Assembly: GCF_963576545.1 (NCBI RefSeq)
Contig: NC_083642.1
Coordinates: forward strand, 497,177-561,176
Length of the DNA: 64,000 nucleotides
Origin: Limanda limanda
Lineage: Eukaryota; Chordata; Actinopteri; Pleuronectiformes; Pleuronectidae
Reading direction: 5' to 3'
Positions 25,001 through 36,700 of this stretch are shown here, piece by piece; the stretch's first letter is position 1; each line of letters begins with the position of its first letter. Under the pieces are notes generated by a model that had not been told where the DNA came from, did no database searches, and was given only the letters and a program-made list of their open reading frames with translations. Position numbers and translations under genes: made by a program.

Positions 25001-28000
25001 CACAAAGTCCACATCAAACACACAATGAGTGGATCACAACCCAGAGGAAATATGAAAACCCTGATGTGCTCCACATGTCGTTTGTTTTCAAACATCAAGA
25101 GTGACGCGTGAAAACAAACAAACAGGAAGTGGCTCATGAATAAATTACAGCAGCAGAGGAAACCAGTCGAGCCGGACACGCCCTTCTTTCTATCGTCTGT
25201 TCGACAACATCAACACAATGTGAAGTTATTACTAATTCAACTGATCTTCTATTGATCCTGTCATGATGAAGAGGATGAACTTCAACTGATGAAGGTTTGA
25301 CTTCTGTTCACAGATCAGCAGCTAAACAGAGATTTTTTAAACACGCACTAAATAACGAGCGGACATGTTTGCAGCCTCGCACATCGCCTTCCTGTGACCT
25401 TTGACCCTGCATCCTCGCCCCCCCACTGACCTGGGGTCACATCTTTATAATGGAGTGTGAAGTAAGGAGGATGGATGTGTGTTTTGAGAATCATGAACAT
25501 TTCATGGAATCGTAACGACTACTAAACTTTTGGTATCTTGACTTCCTTCCTCAGGTGAGCAGAAGCAATGACATTTCATTTTATACAAAGATTAGTTTTG
25601 TGTGTGTGTGTGTGTTTTCACGTACTTTGTCCACTCCCATCTTCTTGAAGGACACCTGCAGAAGCTTGTAGTTGTGGATGTACTCGTGTTCCAGCTTGGC
25701 CCCGAACTTCACTTTCTTCAGAGGCACGGAGTTGGGGAACAGCATGTCCATGAACTGGCAGTAGGCTCCACCTGCACAGAGACATGAAACCTCCAGCTCT
25801 TCAGAAGGTGGATTCACTCAAGTCCTTACAGACCCGTGCAGTACTGGGCCATATGGGGAAAACAACCTGCTGAATTCATAATTATGTTCCTGGATAGAAA
25901 CTGGGCGTCGCTTCTTCTGCAACAAAGAAGTGAAAACACCTGAAGCGGCGCTGGTTCGAATGACTCAGCAGCAGGAACACGCTGCAATAATCAATGTGGC
26001 AGAAAACATGAATCATTATGTTAAGTCGCTGCATCGATGCAGAGCCGTTCTCTCTGCAGGAACCAAACATGAACACATGTGCTGCTGCTGCTCAGGAACC
26101 AAACATGAACACATGTGCTGCTGCTGCTCAGGAACCAAACATGAACACATGTGCTGCTGCTCAGGAACCAAACATGAACACATGTGCTGCTGCTGCTCAG
26201 GAACCAAACATGAACACATGTGCTGCTGCTGCTCAGGAACCAAACATGAACACATGTGCTGCTGCTGCTGCTGCTGCTCAGGAACCAAACATGAACACAT
26301 GTGCTGCTGCTGCTGCTCAGGAACCAAACATGAACACATGTGCTGCTGCTGCTCAGGAACCAAACATGAACACATGTGCTGCTGCTGCTCAGGAACCAAA
26401 CATGAAGACATGTGCTGCTGCTCAGGAACCAAACATGAACACATGTGCTGCTGCTCGGTGCGTCACCCTGACCTCACCTGACCTCATGTGGGCGTCGCTC
26501 TGTCAGCCACAGGTTCTATTCTCATTATCATTGGCTGTTTGTGTTGTCTGTCAAAACAGGGATGGGATGAGTTCTATCCACGTGTTTTAAATTTCTATCG
26601 AGGAAAAGTTCTATTGCAATAATTATCAATATCGTTTTATCACCCAGTCTTAGGGATATGTGTTGAAAGTTGGTGGATTCCTAAAATGTGAAAGAGGATA
26701 AAACACTGCTCATCTTCATTGATCGAATGTGATGTGTAGAGCCCACATTCACAGTTTGTCTCATCGTCTTTAACAAGGTGAGACGTCCTCTGTTCTTCAA
26801 CAAGAGTCAAACTACTGAAACCTCAGAGACACATGTGAGGACCCGTCTCCAGGACGGACACGAGTCCAACAGATGTCCCGTGGAACAGAGGACATCAGAG
26901 AGATCAGAGTCTTTACAGCTTTGATTATAATAAACAGTTTGTAGCAGAACTGAAGGTCAATGACCTGATGGATTATTATCAGTAATGGTCGAGTCTCTGA
27001 GGAGACGTGTTATATATCAAGCAGTCTAGTTGTGATCATAGTCCACCATCTTTACAGGTAAGAGCAGAGGAAACCAGCAGACGTCTTTAAGACACATTAC
27101 ACTGCACTGCCTTGCTCAAGGGCTGATGAGCAGTGAACAGACGTGACCATCTGATAATCTGAAGAGCACATTAGAGGCAAGTAAAGTCAAACTATGAGTT
27201 TACTTCTTCAGTTTCTTTGCAGCCGATTAATAAAGTTATGATTAAATAGTGATAGACTTCAATGTTAGTTTGTGGTTGTGTTGCACTAACACCATCCATC
27301 TTCCTCATGTGCACTTCCTCCTACGTGTGACCAGTGACCTCACAACCCCCCCCCGGTCTCGTCAGGCTTTAGTGGAAATTAAGTGTTGAGCTCATTTCTT
27401 AGTCTGGAAATAAAATGTAAACATAACTACATCCGTACAGAAGCTAGAGGCAGAAGATGGTAGTTATATAGCTTTTATTTTGTAGTAATATAAAGCTCTT
27501 CTGTTGATATGAACTCTTCAACTGCAGATGAAACAGAAGTTGACTAATCTTTCTGTCCACCTGGATTAAAGGATCCATCCTGATCTGCTCTGACCTTCTA
27601 ATCACAGTCTAAGAACCTGAGGATGCAGATGTTAACATCTGCAGAGCTTTGACACCAGCTCACAGGAAGCTGGGTGTTGAGTAGTGACGTGTCAGGTGGT
27701 CACGAGTCAGCAGGTCATGAGTCAGCAGGTCATGAGTCAGCAGGTCATGAGTCAGCAGGTCACGAGTCAGGTGGTGTTACACCGTCTGGACCTGGGGAAC
27801 CTTCACAGAGAACCTCCTGTAAACCAGGACTCTGTTCAGGTAGCAGCAGGTTCATGGATCCTGACACCGAGTCGAGTCCCTGAAGGCATCGTGGTGACGC
27901 TGGAGCAGGCTGTGATCATGTGACTCTTAAGAGAGAGGCAGAAGGAGCTGTATAATATAATAAACCCAACATCTCCTCCTCTTCTCACCTGTGCACAACA

Positions 28001-28109
28001 TTTCAATCTTGGTGAGGTTCATCTGCAGAGACTCGTTGATCCAGACCAGCATGTCATGGCGACTCAGGTTGTCGCTGGTCACGGAGGTGGAGTACACGTT
28101 CACAGCCAT
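19007..28109 (-). CDS. mapre1: Microtubule-associated protein RP/EB family member 1 (EB1), complete
   Basis: A microtubule plus-end tracking protein that recruits other +TIPs. Coding exons in transcript order are 27989-28109, 25626-25771, 23672-23873, 23481-23590, 23246-23398 and 19007-19060. All are phase-consistent and give 261 residues, close to the human 268. An N-terminal CH domain (residues 1 to about 130; [20 protein letters not shown], then [20 protein letters not shown]) is followed by a basic Ser/Pro linker ([13 protein letters not shown]). Next comes the EB-homology dimerisation coiled coil ([20 protein letters not shown]), and the tail [17 protein letters not shown] ends in an EEF motif, the kind recognised by CAP-Gly domains. 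A TGA in frame just upstream fixes the start at 28107-28109. The last intron carries a 3.7 kb minisatellite. It lies next to the dnmt3b genes, as in human. Confidence 0.96.
19168..22859. repeat. 3.7 kb minisatellite, 23-bp unit, in the last mapre1 intron
   Basis: Roughly 160 tandem copies of a 23-bp unit, core GGTGGATCATGTAGATCCTA, with CTACACGG, CTTCATGG and CTTCACGG variants. The unit contains the inverted repeat GGATC/GATCC, and a minority variant is the near-palindrome CATGTAGGATCTACATG. Variants are unevenly distributed: palindromic ones occur from about 19320 to 20550 and are absent later, while CTTCACGG units dominate 20570-20900. Confidence 0.97.
24059..24733. mobile_element. hAT-like non-autonomous element, AT-rich interior
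   Basis: A 675-bp segment is bracketed by a perfect 8-bp duplication AGTAGAGA (24051-24058 and 24734-24741). It begins AGGGAACCAGCAGGGAG and ends CTCCCATCCCTAG, and has subterminal GATACGAT and AATCGATTT motifs in inverted arrangement. It has no coding capacity. It sits in the mapre1 intron between coding exons 2 and 3. Family assignment is tentative. Confidence 0.55.
26059..26455. repeat. 33-45 bp minisatellite with embedded CTG tracts
   Basis: Eleven units of AACCAAACATGAACACATGT followed by (GCT)2-6 and CAGG lie in the mapre1 intron between coding exons 1 and 2. The variable trinucleotide number gives open frames on both strands (for example 25930-26590), which I treat as artefacts. Confidence 0.95.
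26460..27988. other. mapre1 intron, no recognised gene
   Basis: This intron segment contains a 15-bp tandem repeat (CATGAGTCAGCAGGT, about four copies at 27703-27768). Otherwise it shows unremarkable AT-rich sequence. Confidence 0.6.
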
Positions 28110-28126
28110 CGTCGGTCACGTGCTGC

Positions 28127-29560
28127 AGAGGAAGACACAGAAGAATATAGAATTATTAACATTTACAAGAGGACAGTCATTCTGTCATATCAGCAACCCC
28201 AGCACAGACAGGTTTCTCCATCATGGGCAGTGGGGAAACGTCCCGGTGTCGTTCATCATGAGGAACTTTTCACTTTACACTGGTTTGTTAGAACCATGAC
28301 TGAGGCCTGAACCAGTCACAGTCACACGAGAAGCAGCAGCAGTTATTACTTCATAATAAAACACACCCATGTTAATATCTGTCCAGTTTATTTGCATGAT
28401 GTCTGTCATTCATCAGTCCTATGGAAACATGTCCAGTCAATAAACTCAAACCTGCATCATGTTGGAAAGTTACAACAATGACGTGTGTTGTTCAGATTAT
28501 TGCAGATTTAAGAAATAAACTCACGAAGGTTTTTTATCTTTGCACAGTGAGATCTGTGAATTCATCTCTAATAAACCCTGACTTTAAACTAAACTTCTAA
28601 TTGTTTTGAGTGTTTATGATTTCCACTGGTTGATCTCTTTTGACAGGAGACGTCCCATCAGATCTACTGGTTGGTTCCTGTAGGAGGTGGTGCTGGTGGG
28701 AACAGAAACCAGTGACCTTTGGCCTCTGGTCACATCCAGGCAGCTCAACAGGCCACGGCCAGGAGCCTGGAGGCTAGCGTTAGCCACAGCTAGCTCCAGA
28801 GGCTAGCCCCGGCAGCTAGCTGCACCTAGCCCGTCCGCTGCAGCCTGTCTCCCGGGACAAGCAGCTGAGCTCCCGGGACAAGCAGCCCCGCATGCGGCTA
28901 CCGACCCGGGGACCGACCCGGGGCTCGACCGCTGAGGACCGGGTGTCAGGTGCTCTTAATGGCGACGGACCAGCCCCACGCAGCTGCCTCCACACCGGCT
29001 ACCGTGAGTCATGAAGCCGCCGCCCTGAACCCGGAGCACCGCGCTAGCCTCGGTTAGCTGCTCATGCTACAGACGGTTCCATGGAGTCCGGTTCTCCGGG
29101 TTCCTCAGCGACCAGCGGAGGCCTCTGCACCCGGAGGACCGTCGCTGTCCCCCCGCTGAGTCAAAGGGCGCATCCCGGTCCGCTGCTAGCGAGCTAGCAT
29201 GTTAGCATGTTAGCTAGCAGAGCTTAGCCGCCTCGCATTCCGGCTCCGTAACGGGACCGGGCAGCAGCTGCACTTACCGGGGGAGCAGCTGCACTTTACC
29301 GGGGGAGCAGCCGCACTTTACCGGGGGAGCAGACGCACTTTACCGGGGCAGCAGCTGCACTTACCGGGGGAGGAGAACCGGTCCGGAGATGTTCCTCTGG
29401 TGGGATGTGAGTCTGGAACAGCCAGTGGAAGCTGGGAGGACGTTAGCGGCTCTGATGGTGGAGCTGCTGCTTCTGATGGTTCCTCTTCCGGTTCCTCTTC
29501 CTCTTCCGGTTCCTCTTCACCGGCGGGAGGAAGAACCGGCCTCATGACGTCAGCCACGAC
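28127..29560 (-). promoter_or_regulatory. mapre1: mapre1 5' region: CpG-rich promoter and probable non-coding first exon
   Basis: The coding exon's acceptor CCTCTGCAG ends at 28123, so a spliced 5'UTR exon must lie upstream. A CpG-rich block at about 28740-29380 contains dense GCTAGC/GTTAGC motifs and five imperfect 23-bp units (29262-29372). Two of these include a perfect minus-strand donor GTAAGT (29272-29277 and 29359-29364). A full CRE/ATF palindrome TGACGTCA lies at 29545-29552. A minus-strand frame of 79 codons (29318-29557, acidic, Pro/Glu-rich) overlaps this area; in-frame fusion to EB1 is excluded by the upstream stop. Confidence 0.45.
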
Positions 29561-29699
29561 CTGCTCAACGACAAGAAAGTTAAATAAAATGTTTAAAGAT
29601 ATGAACTAAAGCTCGATGGAAGGGAATGTCACGGCAGTGAGAAATTAAAATACAATAAAATATGACAATGCAAGAAAAGTCAAATATGCAACTGGGAGA

Positions 29700-30780
29700 A
29701 ATTAAATCTAAATTGAAATGAAAGATATAGACCGCCCCCCCCCCCAATTTACCCTAAATCCATGAATTAAAAAACCTGTACAACAGATCAACAAATAAAC
29801 AAGGGAAACAAAGTTCAGAAATTCGTTTTAATTGATTTCTCTTGCATTGGTCCTGTCAACACATGTAAAAATACAGTTAAAAACATTCTGTATTCAAACA
29901 GTCATACATGTAAAAACAACACATGAATAGTATCTCGAGCAGAGCATGATTTGTAAGTGTTGTACTGTTTAAATTATATGTTTTTCATTGTCATATAATA
30001 ACAATAATAATAATAGTACTATAAACACAATAAATGACTAATCAATAATAAGAATGATGACGGGAGTGTTTTTGACTCTTTTAGCAACATTCACTGTTTG
30101 TCTCTTTCAAATTAAGGCTTAAAAAAAAACAAAATAACAGGAAGTCCGACAAATAAAAATCAATATTGACAATATGGTTAGTTTTGGATCCGGAAATGTA
30201 CAAATCAGTTTTAAAAAAAATGATTTAACATTTTCAAGCATTGCAGTTTTCTTTTCTCCTGGAAACAACAAAGATGACTTTCGGACTTTCAACGTGATTC
30301 TCACTTTGCAAATAAACCTATTTACAGAACAACTTAAATGAAGCAGCAGTGAATAACAAACCTAACACACACACGTGTTCGCTTAAAAATGGTTAAAAAC
30401 ATTAAACTGCCCAATGAAGACACATTTATAATCTCATATCATTCAGGTTATAACTGACTATACAAACAATGAAGATGGTTTTGGACCCAACTGGCTCATA
30501 GGAATTCATATGAACAGAAGAGGGAGAATAATCGGCCTTTTCTTTTCGATCCAACACAAAGAGCCTGATGTGCGGAGACAACATGTGTGACATGATGCAG
30601 GCGCCTCCAGGGAACAGCAGACAACATGTGTGACATGATGCAGGCGCCTCCAGGGAACAGCAGACAACATGGACATGTGTCAGGGAACCACAAAGGCCTG
30701 TTTGTGAGCTGAGGGGAAGAGAAGAGAGCGTTTCTCCTCCAGCTTGTTCGTACAGAAGGAAAAACATGACCAACCTCCCC
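29700..30780 (-). other. Probable 3'UTR of the CH-dnmt3b gene
   Basis: An AT-rich segment follows the stop at 30781. An ATTAAA on the minus strand (plus 29827-29832) could be the polyadenylation signal. A 43-bp direct duplication with core CATGTGTGACATGATGCAGG lies at 30579-30665. No coding sequence is seen. Confidence 0.35.
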
Positions 30781-31014
30781 CTATCTGAGGAGCTGCTGTT
30801 CTGGAGAGGCCGGGGACGACGGGGGGGTGGAGGACTCGGAGGTGGAGGACTCGGAGGTGGAGGACTCGGAGGTAGAGGACTGGAAGGTGGAGGGCTGCAA
30901 GGTGGAGGGCTGCAAGGTGGAGGACTGGAAGGTGGAGGACTGAGAGACAGAGGACTGGGAGGTGGTGGGCTGGGAGGTGGATGTGGTGGATGTGCTGGAT
31001 GGGTTCAAAAGCTC
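30781..31014 (-). other. 77-residue Ser/Thr-rich C-terminal extension encoded by a 15-bp repeat
   Basis: After the canonical DNMT3 C-terminus PLKDYFACE the frame continues for 77 residues. They are dominated by five-residue repeats ([15 protein letters not shown]) encoded by a 15-bp GGAGGTGGAGGACTC repeat on the plus strand, before stopping at 30781. The neighbouring dnmt3b stops directly after YYACE. The read-through follows because a GAG occupies the position after FACE where the neighbour has TAG. Confidence 0.8.
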
Positions 31015-31390
31015 CTCACAGGCAAAGTAGTCCTTGAGGGGAGCGAAGAGGTGACGGATGACCGGGACGCTCCAGGACTTGCCCAGCACCTTCTGCCTCT
31101 CCTGCCGGCTCATGTTGCGCACGTCCGTGTAGTGTTTGGGGAAACCGAAGATCCTGGAGACGGAGAAGGAGAAGGAGAAGAAGAGTGTGAGATAGAACCC
31201 AAAGGATTTCATTCTATAAGTCGGGTGAAACCAAGAGAAATGCTGACGTGTTACTGGTTTTATTTCATACACCCGTAATTTGTTCCATCTAACTATAGTT
31301 AGTGGACTTCTAGGACAGAACCTGGGTGAGAGAGTATCAGGACACACAGAGAGAGAGAGAGAGAGAGAATCTGGGTGAGAGAGTATCAGG

Positions 31391-31435
<45 letters not shown>

Positions 31436-31496
31436 CTGGGTGAGAGAGTATCAGGACATACAGAGAGAGAGTGAATCTTGGTGAGAGAGTATCAGG

Positions 31497-31551
<55 letters not shown>

Positions 31552-32123
31552 CTGGGTGAGAGAGTATCAGGACATACAGAGAGAGAGAGAGTGAATCTGG
31601 GTGAGAGAGTATCAGGACACACAGAGAGAGAGAGAGAGAGAGAATCTGGGTGAGAGAGTATCAGGACACAGAGAGAGAGAGAGTGAATCTGGGTGAGAGA
31701 GTATCAGGACACACAGAGAGAGAGAGAGAGAGAATCTGGGTGAGAGAGTATCAGGACACAGAGAGAGAGAGAGTGAATCTGGGTGAGAGAGTATCAGGAC
31801 ACACAGAGAGAGTGAGTGAATCTGGGTGAGAGAGTATCAGGACACACAGAGAGAGAGAGTGAATCTGGGTGAGAGAGTATCAGGACACACAGAGAGTGAG
31901 AGAGAGTGAATCTGGGTGAGAGAGTACCAGGACATACAGAGAGAGAGAGAGAGAGAGAATCTGGGTGAGAGAGTATCAGGACACACAGAGAGAGAGAGAG
32001 AGAGTGAATCTGGGTGAGAAAGTATCAGGACATACAGAGAGAGAGAGAGAGAATCTGGGTGAGAGAGTATCAGGACAAACAGAGAGAGAGAGAGAGTGTG
32101 AATCTGGGTGAGAGAGTATCAGG

Positions 32124-32188
<65 letters not shown>

Positions 32189-33704
32189 GAGAGAGAGCGA
32201 GTGAATCTCCACCTGCTGTGATATGTGAGAAGTGAAACTCAGGCTGATGATGTCACTTCCTGCTTCCTGTCCTCACAGTCTTTGTTGACGATGTTGTTAG
32301 CTTAGCATTTACTAGCTTCAGCGAACACTCCATCCTTCAGGTCTGTCCTGCATGCTTTAGCACTCTGGCAGTTCTCCTGAACCCCCCCCCCCCCTCCTGA
32401 TCCCAGAACACCTACTTCTCCAGCTCAGTGATCCAGAGGTTGTCCTCCTTCCCGTTGTGGAGCACAGGCAGAAGACACTTGTGTCGTCCCTGCTTCAGAG
32501 AGTTGGACTTGGTGGTGATGGTCCTCACCTTCGTGACCTGAAGTCAAACGACACCCAGAAGCAGACCGATGGGTTAGGGTTGTGTGGTCCAGGACAGAGA
32601 AGCAGAACAACAGTGAAGCAGTGACTGACCCTGGCTTCTCTGCCGACCTCCAGACAGTCCTGGAGACTCAGCCGGTCGCTCTGAGAGGCAGCGAGGGGCC
32701 TGGGGGGGGGGGGCACACACATGCAGGTTATCTTCCAGACTTAGCACCTTGCTCACCATAGTGTTGTGGTGCTCTTACTACAACACTCTAGTTTGACTTC
32801 AGCTGCTACAGACAGGGATTGAACAGCTCTGCTTCAGAATGAAATCCGTCTCCCACCTGCTCATCCCCGGGATGTTTCCCCAGAAGTTACGAGCTCTGTG
32901 GGCGGGGCTGACATTCACTGCGTTCACCTGCACCGGGTTGCACTGTCAACGGGTCACATGAAGGGAAGCTCTCGGTTAGTCAGTCATTCTAAAACCAGCA
33001 GGAGGACAGAGGGGGGGGGGTGAGCGGGAGGACGAACCTCCAGGAAGCGGCAGATGTTGAGCTTGTCGTGGGAGTTCATGAAGACCACGTTCTCAAACAG
33101 CCAGAAGAACGGCCGCGGGTCTTCGTCTCTGGGCTTCAGCAGCTGAAGGATCCGGAAGAAGTCAAAGAACAAGCGTCCCGATCCCTCTGCAGACCGGACC
33201 AGAGGAGAAGGAAACGCTTTAAACTGGATCACATTCAACCAAAAGCTCTACATGAGGAATCAGAATCTTTCCAGATGCAATCAGTGACTGTTTGATATTA
33301 TTAAAAATGAACTTATGGATCAGATTCCAACGTTACAGCTTCGTACCGTACAGTCCTTTCCTGGCCGGGTTGACGATGGAGAGGTCGTTACAGGGGCTGC
33401 CTCCGATCAGCAGGTCGAACTGACCCCACTCCTCCAGCTGCACAACAACAGGTGACTGGGGTTTGAGGCCGATATACATGGATATATACAAGATATATAT
33501 ATATGTGTGTGTGTGTTATTCTCAAGATCTTCTCATTTTATTTCTTCTTCCTCTCCTCAAAACAAAACAGCAAAAGATAAGTAAGTTAAATCATGTCATG
33601 GGAGTGAAAAGCACAATTTAAAACATAGAGAAACTTTGATTATTAACATTAATACCTGTGTGTAGGGATGTGATGCATATAGAAGTGTGTGTGTGTGTGT
33701 GTGT

Positions 33705-33758
<54 letters not shown>

Positions 33759-36700
33759 ATACCTGCTCCATGGTGATGTACCGGACGTCGCCCACATGGA
33801 TGATCTTCCCGTCGTGGTGGACGGCCGCCACAGCGATGGAGTCTTCACAGATCTCTGAGGCAAAGTATTTCTCCACTTTAAAGCCGAGCTCCTTCAGAAC
33901 CAGGAGACCTGAAGAGAAGCAGGTTCACACTCTGAGGTTCTGACCCACGTCTGTCAGAGCAGGTCAGAGCGGGGGGGCTGAGACCCTGGGTCAGGGTCAG
34001 GGTCAGGATCAGGGTTAGGTGGTTAGGGTCAGGGACAGGGTTCGGATCAGGGTTAAGGTTAGGGTCAGGGTTAGGTGGTTAGGGTCAGGGTTAGGGTCAG
34101 GGTTAGGGTCAGGGACAGGGTCAGGGTTAGGGTTAGGTGGTTAGGGTCACGGTCAGGGTCAGGGTTAGGGTCAGGGTTAGGTGGTTAGGGTCACGGTCAG
34201 GGTCAGGGTTAGGGTCAGGGTCAGGGTCAGGGTAAGGTGGTTAGGGTCAGGGTTAGGGTCAGGGTTAGGGTCAGGGACAGGGTTCGGGTCAGGGTTAAGG
34301 TTAGGGTCAGGGTCAGGGTCAGGGTCAGGGGGGCTCACCTGTGGCGATGCCATCGAACAGCGACAGCACTCGGAGGGGCCGGCGCAGGTTGGCCGGGATC
34401 GACGGGTAAACGCGGTGCGGCTCCTGCACAGGAAACAGGAAACAGGAAACAGGAAACAGGAAACACAAAGAGACAACTGAGATCATTTATTAATGGAAGA
34501 TAAAGTTAAGTTCATGTTTTAACATATATACTTTTAAAAGCAGAGAAAATGCTTATTTGTCTGCTGCTGCTGATATCTGATCCTAATAGACTCAGGTGTT
34601 AATATTTGTTATGATATTAATGTTGTTGTGTTATGGTTATTCTGTTCAGAAGATGCTCATTTAAACAATATTCTAGATATTTAAAGTTATGATGCATCAG
34701 TACTTTGATTTTCCTTTACAAATAAGTTTATTTTAAATATATATTTTTTAAAGTTCATCTTCAAATTCATCTTAAGTCAAAGTTAATACAGAAATGTCTG
34801 AAATGTAATTTTTAAATTAAACAGAATATGAAAAAGTAAATTTTTCAAGTTAAATAGTTAATAGTTAAAAGTCTTGTTCAGTATAAGACTGAAGCTGAGA
34901 TACAAACTGAAATAAAAGAGTCATGATGTCCTGGTTGATAAAGAACTGATTAGTAGATCAATTAAAAACTAACCAGCAGACGTCTTTTACATCATTTTAA
35001 ATTGAATACTTGAGGTTTCACTCATTTCTGATGAATTTCAGGCAAAACAATGAATCCAGAAACTAAGTCATGATGAAATAACTTGAAGTTGAATCCCAAA
35101 GGCAAATTAATACAGAATCACTAAGAATGTAAATCATGAACAGATGATCCCATCATTGCAGAGTGAAGATTAGTTCTTCAGACATTTATGGTGAGGGTGA
35201 TACAAGTAGGGTTGCAAAATTCCGGGAATATTCATAGTTGGAAACTTTCCATGGGAATTAACGGGAATTAACGGGAATAAACGGGAATAAACGGGAATTA
35301 ACGGGAATAAACAGGAATATATAGGCTAGATGAACAGATGAACAATCCTCAATCAGCATGCTAATATATTCCCCCAGTAATATCATGGAAACTTACCTGA
35401 CTAGTCCTGCACTCTACAGCAGGCCTCAGTAGCCCTGCTGTAGAGTGAAGCATGCTGGGAGTTATCTGTGCATGTGATGGAAGAATGACCAGTGCAGGGT
35501 TGAAACTCAACGTTCCATACATCTTTAAAATAGAGTTTTGAATGATGTTTTTATTGCTCAGCGTTTAATTTGCGTATTTTTTTTTTTTAAAAATTCCCAA
35601 AATTCCCGAGCTAAACTTCCCATGGAAAGTTTCCGGAAATTTACCGGAAACTTTCCACCCCTTTGCAACCCTAGATACAAGTGTAACTGTAAACAATATT
35701 TAAAGTTATGAAGTATAGGCAGGGTCACGATGTGAGGAGCACTCACGAAGGCCATGGCGCTGTTGTTGGCGAACACCTCCTGGACCCGGATGCTCCAGTC
35801 CTCCCTGGGCATCAGGGCGCCGTGGGCCCGGTGCGGCTGACACAGGAAGCAGATCCACGGGTCCTGATGCTTCAGCTTCTCAAACGTCTCCGGACCCACG
35901 AGGACGTTCACACAGTCCTCACAGAAAGACCTGAGGGTGGAGAGCGACACATCTGGACTCTGCACTGGATTTCAAATATCTGTAGCGCCGGTGAACGTGG
36001 CGAGGGCCGGACCGACCTGCAGCAGCTGTCGTTGCCACACAGGATGACCTCCATGCCGTAGCAGCAGATGGTGCAGTACGACTGGTACCCGTCCTCATCG
36101 TAGCGATGCAGAGTTTCTGTGAAGTTGAGCTGTGGAGACATGGGTCAGAGCAAAGGGTCAGAGGTCATGGAACTCATTGACTGTGTGTGTTCCAGCAACA
36201 TGAAGGTTCTGACTCGGACTGAAGTGGGAACACGGTTTGTCACAGTCCACGTGAAAACTGGTCCAATGTGCAGAGACTCCCTGAAGGCAGATCACATGAC
36301 CTTGATGTTCTTAACATGTCCCTAACATGTTCTAGAGGCTGAATGGGTGAAGTGAGGCCTCAGCTCACATTTATAACAAATGTGAAGAAATCCCCTTGAA
36401 GCAGAAGTGTGTTTTGAGAGGTCACAATGACCTTTGACCTCCACAGTCTGATCAGTTCATCCGTGGATCTGAGTGAATGTGTCTCCACCACGTTTAAAGA
36501 TATTCTTGAGACATGGTGTTCACTACAATGTGCTGGATGTACGACACGAGAACGTCCACTAGGGGTCGCCAGAGCAGAGGAGTGAGAGCGTTGATCAGTG
36601 AGTGACCAATGAGGAGGCTTCAGTGAATCAGACGAGTGTTCATGGTTCTTACTTTACACTTTAAACAGAGGCTTCCTTTGAACAGCGGGTGGGACATGGC

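Noticed and set aside
26016..26590. Frames over the CTG-containing array (Asn-Thr-Cys-Ala and His-Met-Cys repeats)
   Set aside because: Repeat unit lengths are multiples of three; both strands are open; it lies inside a mapre1 intron.
29318..29557. Minus-strand 79-codon acidic frame at the mapre1 promoter as an EB1 N-terminal extension
   Set aside because: An in-frame TGA precedes the EB1 start in the spliced exon, so it cannot extend EB1; it could only be an upstream frame or chance.
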